Part shown: positions 59,756 through 64,000 of the stretch, in pieces
Layout: every line of letters starts with the position of its first letter
How positions within the stretch are numbered: the first letter of the stretch is position 1
NCBI GenBank assembly: GCA_947630785.1
Contig: CANRIW010000005.1
Span: 1 to 64,000, forward strand
From: an uncultured Oscillospiraceae bacterium
GTDB taxonomy: Bacteria > Bacillota > Clostridia > Oscillospirales > Oscillospiraceae
Direction: 5' to 3'
DNA: 64,000 bases
Translations under genes and position numbers: made by a program
The notes under the pieces: generated by a model
What the model saw: the letters and a program-made list of their open reading frames with translations, nothing else
Database searches by the model: none
Told to the model about the DNA's origin: nothing

Positions 59756-59849
59756 GTAAAAAACCGCTCCGCAACCCAAAGTTGCGCCATAGGTGATGGC
59801 GTCAACCGCGCGTTCCGTGCTATAATTGGCGCAGAAAGGAGGGCCTGAT

Positions 59850-60203
59850 ATGCCGGTCAAATTCCTTGGGACATACCTCCCGGTCATCTGCGGGGTTTTC
59901 ATTGTCGCGATGCTGGTTCTGTTCATCAGGTCCCCCGTGGTGCGGGCGCTGAAAAAGTATCGCCGGGATGCCCCGGGCAGGGAGGTGGAGAAGCGGGCCG
60001 TCCGGGGGACCCTGGGGGAGCGGCTGAAAGAGAACCGCACCCGGTGCAAAATGACGCAGGAGTTCGTGGCGGAGGCGCTGGGGGTCACCCGGCAGGCGGT
60101 GAGCAAGTGGGAGAACGGCGCGGCCGACCCCTCCACCGCCAACCTGATCGCCCTGGCCAAGCTGTACGGCGTGCCGCCGGAGGAGCTGCTGCGGGAGCTG
60201 TGA
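59850..60203 (+). CDS. XRE-family regulator with N-terminal membrane anchor
   Basis: This 117-residue protein has one membrane segment at about residues 7-27, a basic linker (KKYRRDAPGREVEKRAVRG), then a Cro/CI helix-turn-helix at about 53-113 (MTQEFVAEALGVTRQAVSKWE). The topology is the reverse of the membrane-anchored XRE protein at 16760. An extended -10 (TGCTATAAT, 59816-59824) lies about 25 nt before the ATG, and GAAAGGAGGG is the ribosome site. Its targets are unknown. Confidence 0.88.
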   Translation: MPVKFLGTYLPVICGVFIVAMLVLFIRSPVVRALKKYRRDAPGREVEKRAVRGTLGERLKENRTRCKMTQEFVAEALGVTRQAVSKWENGAADPSTANLIALAKLYGVPPEELLREL

Positions 60204-60210
60204 CCGCGAA

Positions 60211-60244
60211 AAAAGGAGCGGAGGGGTTGTCCCTCCGCTCTTTT
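60211..60244. terminator. Bidirectional terminator
   Basis: GAGCGGAGGG pairs with CCCTCCGCTC around a 5-nt loop, with AAAA before and TTTT after. It separates the convergent XRE and GNAT genes. Confidence 0.9.
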
Positions 60245-60247
60245 GCG

Positions 60248-61027
60248 CTATTCGCCGCCGGTCAACTGTGCCGCGAAGGCGGCGGGTTTGGCGGTCAACT
60301 CCACCCAGGCGGGGCGGAAGCCGCTTTTGATGGCGTTGCGCACCGACCTCAAATTCGACCAGGCGGCGCAGTAGAAGGGGACCCTGCCCCGGTCCAGGAT
60401 CTCCAGGGCGAGCCGGCTGGTCAGGGCGGAGGCCACGCCCCGGCGGCGGTATGCCGGCAGCACGTCCACGCCGATCTGCCACATGGTCTCACAGTCCGCG
60501 GAGCAGCCCGCCAGCCCCACAAGGGCCCCGCCGTCGTAGGCGCCCACGCCCAGCACGTCCAGCTCCCGGCGGGCCTCGCACAGGGCGTTGGACCACTGGG
60601 GCGTGTACAGCCCGTCAAAGTCGGCCTGGCGCAGGAGCCGCAGCTCAAAGGGGCAGGGGAGGGGCTTCAGCAGCTCCAGATCCGGGAGGAAGTACTCCGC
60701 CATAAAGCAGACCCGCAGGTCCTTTGCCCGGAGCGCGTCGTCAAGGATGAGAAGGTTGGGCGTCTCGAAGCAGCGGAAGGCGGGGAAGCGGTCGATGTAC
60801 CCCTCCACGGCGGCGCGGCAGTCCTCTCCCACCGAGGCCACGATGTTGTTCCCGTAAGAGATCAAATCACAGTCGAAGGGGAGGGTCAGATACCGGCGGG
60901 CGGCGGGGTTTGGTTTAGAAATGACCACCACATTTTCAGTCCGGGTAAAGTCCTCCGGGGCGCAGTTGGCGTCGATGGCCGATTGGGCCATGGCGATGCG
61001 CAGGATATCCTGATTGGTAAAGCTCAT
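60248..61027 (-). CDS. GNAT family N-acetyltransferase with extra N-terminal domain
   Basis: This 259-residue protein has an N-terminal half (1-130) of uncertain fold (LDCNCAPEDF-like start, YLTLPFDCDLISYGNNIVASV). The C-terminal GNAT domain (about 130-255) has the acetyl-CoA pyrophosphate loop VLPAYRRRGVASALTSRLALEIL and the strand VPFYCAAWSNLRSVRNAIKSGF. It starts 10 nt after the GH2 gene, so the two are likely co-transcribed. The substrate is unknown. Confidence 0.8.
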   Translation of the reverse strand: MSFTNQDILRIAMAQSAIDANCAPEDFTRTENVVVISKPNPAARRYLTLPFDCDLISYGNNIVASVGEDCRAAVEGYIDRFPAFRCFETPNLLILDDALRAKDLRVCFMAEYFLPDLELLKPLPCPFELRLLRQADFDGLYTPQWSNALCEARRELDVLGVGAYDGGALVGLAGCSADCETMWQIGVDVLPAYRRRGVASALTSRLALEILDRGRVPFYCAAWSNLRSVRNAIKSGFRPAWVELTAKPAAFAAQLTGGE

Positions 61028-61037
61028 GTCGTCTCCT

Positions 61038-62696
61038 TTAAGGGGCCCCAGTTCCAGCCACCTCCGCGGCCAGGGCCTTTTCGATGTCCGCCCGGATGGC
61101 CCGCATGGGCTCCACCGGCACTTTGCGCTCCGCCCGGTCATAGGTGTAGAGGCCGTTGATCTCCCCCTCCACGTCGCTGAGCTGGGTGTAGATGCACCCG
61201 CACAGCCCGTTGGGGACGGAGGGCAGCACCATCTGGTCGTAGAGCTCCCGGATCTTCGCCATGAGGGTTTCCTCCGAGTCGGCCTCCCCATAGCCGTAGA
61301 CCTTCTTCCCCGGCATATCGTGGGCCTTCATTTGACGGGTGTAGCCCCCGCACTCGCTGAGGAACAGGAACTTGCCGGGTCGCTTTGCCTCCAGCACCTC
61401 GTTGTGGAGATAGATGTGCTCGCTCTGGGCGTCCCCCTCCTTCTGGGCGAACCAGCCGGAGGTCGCGATGTAGAACCGGGAGGGGTCCCGGCCCTTGCAG
61501 TCCCGGTAGATGCGGTCGGAGTCGTACTGGCCCCAGCCCTCGTTGAAGATGGTGTAGCCCACCACGCAGGGGTGATTGTAAAGGTGGGCCTGGGTGTCCC
61601 GGACGTGCTGCTCGAAAAACGCCTTGCGGAAGGGGGAGCTGCGGCGGCGGGTGTCTCCCCGCTGTTTGAAGCCCAGGTTGGGCAGGGCGGTGTCGCGGAT
61701 GTAGTCGTAGCCGCCGGAGTTCACCATGTCCTGGAGCACCAGCATCCCCAGCCGGTCGCAGGCGTGATAGAACGCCTCCGGCTCGATCTTGATGTGCTTG
61801 CGGAGGGTGTTGAAACCCAGTTCCTTCATGCGCAGCACGTCCCGCTCATACTCCTCCGGCTCCGCCGGGAGGAACAGGCCGTCCTCGAAATAGCCCTGGT
61901 CCAGCACCCCGTGGAGGAACACCGGCTCCCCGTTCAGCAGCAGATGGGTGTGGCCGCCTAACTCCGCCGTGGACACGGCGCGGAGGGCGAAATAACTGCG
62001 GACTATGTCCGTTCCGGTATAGACGGTCAGGTCGTAGAGATACGGGTCCTCTGGCGTCCACAGATGGGGATGGGGCAGGTCGATGCGCACCCGCTTTCCC
62101 GAGGTGGCGATGACCCCGTCCACCTGGGCGATGACGATGGTGAAGCCCTCTGCCTCCGAGTCGATCTCCAGGTCGATCCCCGTCAGATCGGGGGTGATGC
62201 GCAAACCCCGGATGGCGTCCCTGGCGGGGACCGCCTCCAGCCACACCGGCTGCCAGATGCCGGACACGGGGGTGTACCACATGCCGTGGGGCTTTTTGGT
62301 CTGCTTGCCGTAGGGGTAGTCGTGAGAGAGGGTGTCCACCGCCTCCACGACGAGGGCGTTTTCACCGGCCTTCAGCGTGTCGGTGATGTCGGCGGAGAAG
62401 GGGAGATAGCCCCCCTCGTGCCGGATGACCGACACGCCGTTGACGAACACCTCCGCCACCTGGTCCACCGCCCCGAAGTGGAGGAGCAGCCGGTGGTCCG
62501 GGGGCAGGAAGCCCTCCGGCAGGGTGAAGGCGGTCTCGTAGCGGAGCTGGTCTCCCGCGTCCCCGTAGGCGGACAGGAGGGCCTGGGGCGGCCAGGGCAG
62601 ACGGATGATCCGGCCGTTCAGCGTCCAGCCGCTGTTCAGGGGGAGAAAGCTGTCCCGCCGCAGCTGGGGGCGGGGATAGTAGTCGTCCCAGGTCAT
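61038..62696 (-). CDS. Glycoside hydrolase family 2 protein
   Basis: This 552-residue enzyme of the beta-galactosidase/glucuronidase/mannosidase type has an N-terminal jelly-roll sugar-binding domain at 1-175 (ADQVAEVFVNGVSV, HEGGYLPFSADIT). A short Ig-like domain follows at 180-260, then a TIM barrel. The catalytic acid Glu is in FNEGWGQYD and the likely nucleophile Glu in FLSECGGYT. The length is at the short end of the family. The substrate cannot be named. No signal peptide is present, so it is cytoplasmic. Confidence 0.9.
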   Translation of the reverse strand: MTWDDYYPRPQLRRDSFLPLNSGWTLNGRIIRLPWPPQALLSAYGDAGDQLRYETAFTLPEGFLPPDHRLLLHFGAVDQVAEVFVNGVSVIRHEGGYLPFSADITDTLKAGENALVVEAVDTLSHDYPYGKQTKKPHGMWYTPVSGIWQPVWLEAVPARDAIRGLRITPDLTGIDLEIDSEAEGFTIVIAQVDGVIATSGKRVRIDLPHPHLWTPEDPYLYDLTVYTGTDIVRSYFALRAVSTAELGGHTHLLLNGEPVFLHGVLDQGYFEDGLFLPAEPEEYERDVLRMKELGFNTLRKHIKIEPEAFYHACDRLGMLVLQDMVNSGGYDYIRDTALPNLGFKQRGDTRRRSSPFRKAFFEQHVRDTQAHLYNHPCVVGYTIFNEGWGQYDSDRIYRDCKGRDPSRFYIATSGWFAQKEGDAQSEHIYLHNEVLEAKRPGKFLFLSECGGYTRQMKAHDMPGKKVYGYGEADSEETLMAKIRELYDQMVLPSVPNGLCGCIYTQLSDVEGEINGLYTYDRAERKVPVEPMRAIRADIEKALAAEVAGTGAP

Positions 62697-62726
62697 ATGA
62701 TCCGCTCCTCTATGTGTATTTTCTCC

Positions 62727-62755
62727 ATTTTACCCCTGTTTTCAGCATAAATCAA
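62727..62755 (-). promoter_or_regulatory. Promoter of GH2-GNAT
   Basis: TTGATT (62755-62750), 17 nt, TAAAAT (62732-62727) on the minus strand, just after the terminator of the upstream gene. Confidence 0.72.
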
Positions 62756-62781
62756 GGCCCCCGGAGCGCTCTCCAGGGGCC
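62756..62781 (-). terminator. Terminator after ApbE-like gene
   Basis: GGCCCCTGGAG pairs with CTCCGGGGGCC around AGCG on the minus strand (one G-U), followed by TTGATTT. The U tract is poor. Confidence 0.65.
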
Positions 62782-62788
62782 GTTTGGG

Positions 62789-63991
62789 TCATTTTGCGAG
62801 GGTATAGCCGTCGTACAGGTGGGTGATCTCCCCCTCCGGGCTGTTGGAGCGGAGGACTCTGTCCCGGCACCAGACCGTCCAGATGCCCTCCCCGGCCAGG
62901 TCCTCCAGCGGGGCGGGGTCGAATCCGTCCGTGATATAGAGGGGGGCCATCTTTAGGGCAATCTCGGCGCAGCCGGCGGTTTTTGACCAGCAGGTCAGCT
63001 GGGGCAGGGCGGTCCGGCACAGGCCGTCCGACAGGTCTACGAAGGGGGTGCGGATGTCGCCGTTCTCCCACTGGTAGTAGCGGGAGAGACCATCGCCCCC
63101 CGTGGGATAGGCCCGCAGGGTGACCAGGGCGGCGGGGCCGGTGTAGTTCAGGACCCCGGCCTGGAGAAGGGAATCGGCCCGGTCAAAGAGATTGAGGGAA
63201 TAGGAGACGCCGCTGCCGTCCAGATTGCGGATGTAGCCGTCGTAGCTGGACAGGGCGCCGTAGGTATAGCCGCCCTCGGTCAGCGTGTCGGCCAGGTAGT
63301 CGGCCACAAAGGCGTTCTTCAGCCAGAAAAAGTCCAGAAAGTCCTCCGCCTCATTGTACTCCGCCCAGGCCAGATAGTCCTCCGATACGTTGAGCCGCAC
63401 CCGGTCGTCCCCCAGCAGTTCCAGCTCCACCGCCGCCGGGTCCCGGGCGAAGGCGGCGCCCTCAGAGACAAAGGCGGCCATTGCCTCGTTGACAAAGGGA
63501 TCGAATTCGGCGGCGGCGCCGTCGTCCTGGCAGAAGAACAGGCTCTGGTAGACCGCGTATACCGGCCCCAGATAGATGGCGCGGCTGCCGTACTTCTCCA
63601 GCAGGGAGAAGGCGCCGTACAGCACGGGGTCCACTTCCACGATCTCGTTGGGGCGATGGTTCACGTCATAGAGATTGCCCACGCCCTCCCAGCTCTGCAC
63701 GGTGTCGAACACCCGGTAGGCGTGGGTGGCGGCCTGGGTGTACAGGGCGGTGACCGCCCTGGCCTCCGCGGAGGCGGAAGCGCCGCTGGCCCCGATGTTG
63801 TAACTGAAGACGAAGTCGCTCCCGCAGGTCAGCTCATTGGAGGCGCTGACCTCGATCTCCCGCCAGCCGTCCTCGCCGGACATAAAATTGCCGAAGGCAT
63901 AGGCCAGCGCCCCTGCCCCGATCAGGAGCAGGAGCGCGGCGGCCGCGATCCGCAGCACCAGGTGTTTGGAGGACAGCTCGACCCTTTCCAC
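62789..63991 (-). CDS. Membrane-anchored, divergent ApbE-like protein (possibly cut by window edge)
   Basis: This protein has an N-terminal membrane anchor (about 9-35) and an extracytoplasmic domain of about 360 residues. The segment pattern resembles ApbE (FAD:protein FMN transferase). A VGNLYDVNHRP-EIVEVDPVLYGAF region leads to YLGPVYAVY. Next comes VELELLGDDRVRLNVSEDYLAWAE, then LKNAFVADYLADTLTEGGYTYGALSSYDG where active ApbE has GGIAKGYAAD. A late AEIALKMAPL stretch follows. The GG and KGY residues are not kept, so it may be inactive. The apparent GTG start at 63991 has no visible ribosome site and the frame is open to the edge, so the true start may lie outside. Confidence 0.6.
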   Translation of the reverse strand: MERVELSSKHLVLRIAAAALLLLIGAGALAYAFGNFMSGEDGWREIEVSASNELTCGSDFVFSYNIGASGASASAEARAVTALYTQAATHAYRVFDTVQSWEGVGNLYDVNHRPNEIVEVDPVLYGAFSLLEKYGSRAIYLGPVYAVYQSLFFCQDDGAAAEFDPFVNEAMAAFVSEGAAFARDPAAVELELLGDDRVRLNVSEDYLAWAEYNEAEDFLDFFWLKNAFVADYLADTLTEGGYTYGALSSYDGYIRNLDGSGVSYSLNLFDRADSLLQAGVLNYTGPAALVTLRAYPTGGDGLSRYYQWENGDIRTPFVDLSDGLCRTALPQLTCWSKTAGCAEIALKMAPLYITDGFDPAPLEDLAGEGIWTVWCRDRVLRSNSPEGEITHLYDGYTLAK

Positions 63992-64000
63992 CGGCGGCAG

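Overview
The window is a gene-dense, GC-rich stretch of a bacterial chromosome. Most gene pairs are separated by only a few bases or overlap by ATGA or TAATG. Sporulation genes (spoIIR, yabP, yabQ), a T-box leader, an L10-leader RNA, an NFACT/RqcH protein, mini-RNase III, a DegV protein and a PadR/DUF2812 pair point to a spore-forming Bacillota. The high GC content and a bile salt hydrolase fit an intestinal member of the Clostridia, probably the Oscillospiraceae (Flavonifractor/Lawsonibacter-like). The exact genus is inference. I see no prophage, insertion sequence, CRISPR array, rRNA or tRNA.

Layout. (1) 1-5.0 kb, minus strand: aroF-tyrA-yabP-yabQ-divIC, headed by a tyrosine-rich leader peptide and terminator, then degV and a PHP phosphoesterase. 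(2) 5.1-9.7 kb: an unknown ORF, prfC (RF3) with a start-stop mini-ORF in its leader, queT with a structured leader, tcdA and a DUF1643 gene. (3) 9.7-17.8 kb: an ECF sigma/anti-sigma pair, rpsU, leuS, pyrB carrying a PyrI-like zinc tail, an XRE regulator and a CmpB-like membrane protein. (4) 17.8-21.0 kb: metNI, then a methionine T-box and metQ. (5) 21.0-30.8 kb, minus strand: a near-continuous chorismate/phenylalanine operon (second aroF, aroB, aroA, aroC, pheA, aroK, aroQ, aroE) that runs into ispE and spoIIR. (6) 30.9-34.8 kb: cdd and rpmG-secE-nusG-rplK-rplA-rplJ-rplL, without rpoBC after rplL. (7) 35-48 kb: ruvX, a PadR/DUF2812 operon with three operators, ackA, tmcAL, a pseudo-rhomboid, and a heterodimeric ABC exporter behind a leader peptide and terminator, followed by an AT-richer trio (GNAT, HEDAH metalloprotease, methyltransferase). 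(8) 47-64 kb: an EthD-like protein and an MFS transporter, mrnC-rqcH-thioesterase, an M20 peptidase with a YfcC carrier, bile salt hydrolase with a MATE exporter, a ferredoxin-type aldo/keto reductase with a HAD phosphatase, a GH2 glycosidase with a GNAT, and a divergent ApbE-like membrane protein.

How the genes work together. Together the two aro clusters supply every step from DAHP to chorismate, plus the Phe (pheA) and Tyr (tyrA) branches. The Tyr branch appears to be attenuated by tyrosine codons, while the Phe/common cluster has a plain promoter. Many control elements are RNA-level: leader peptides, a T-box, the L10 leader, rpsU leader hairpins, and two terminator-like hairpins that overlap the start region of the next gene. 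The most interesting part of the window is this post-transcriptional layer, rather than a single accessory island.
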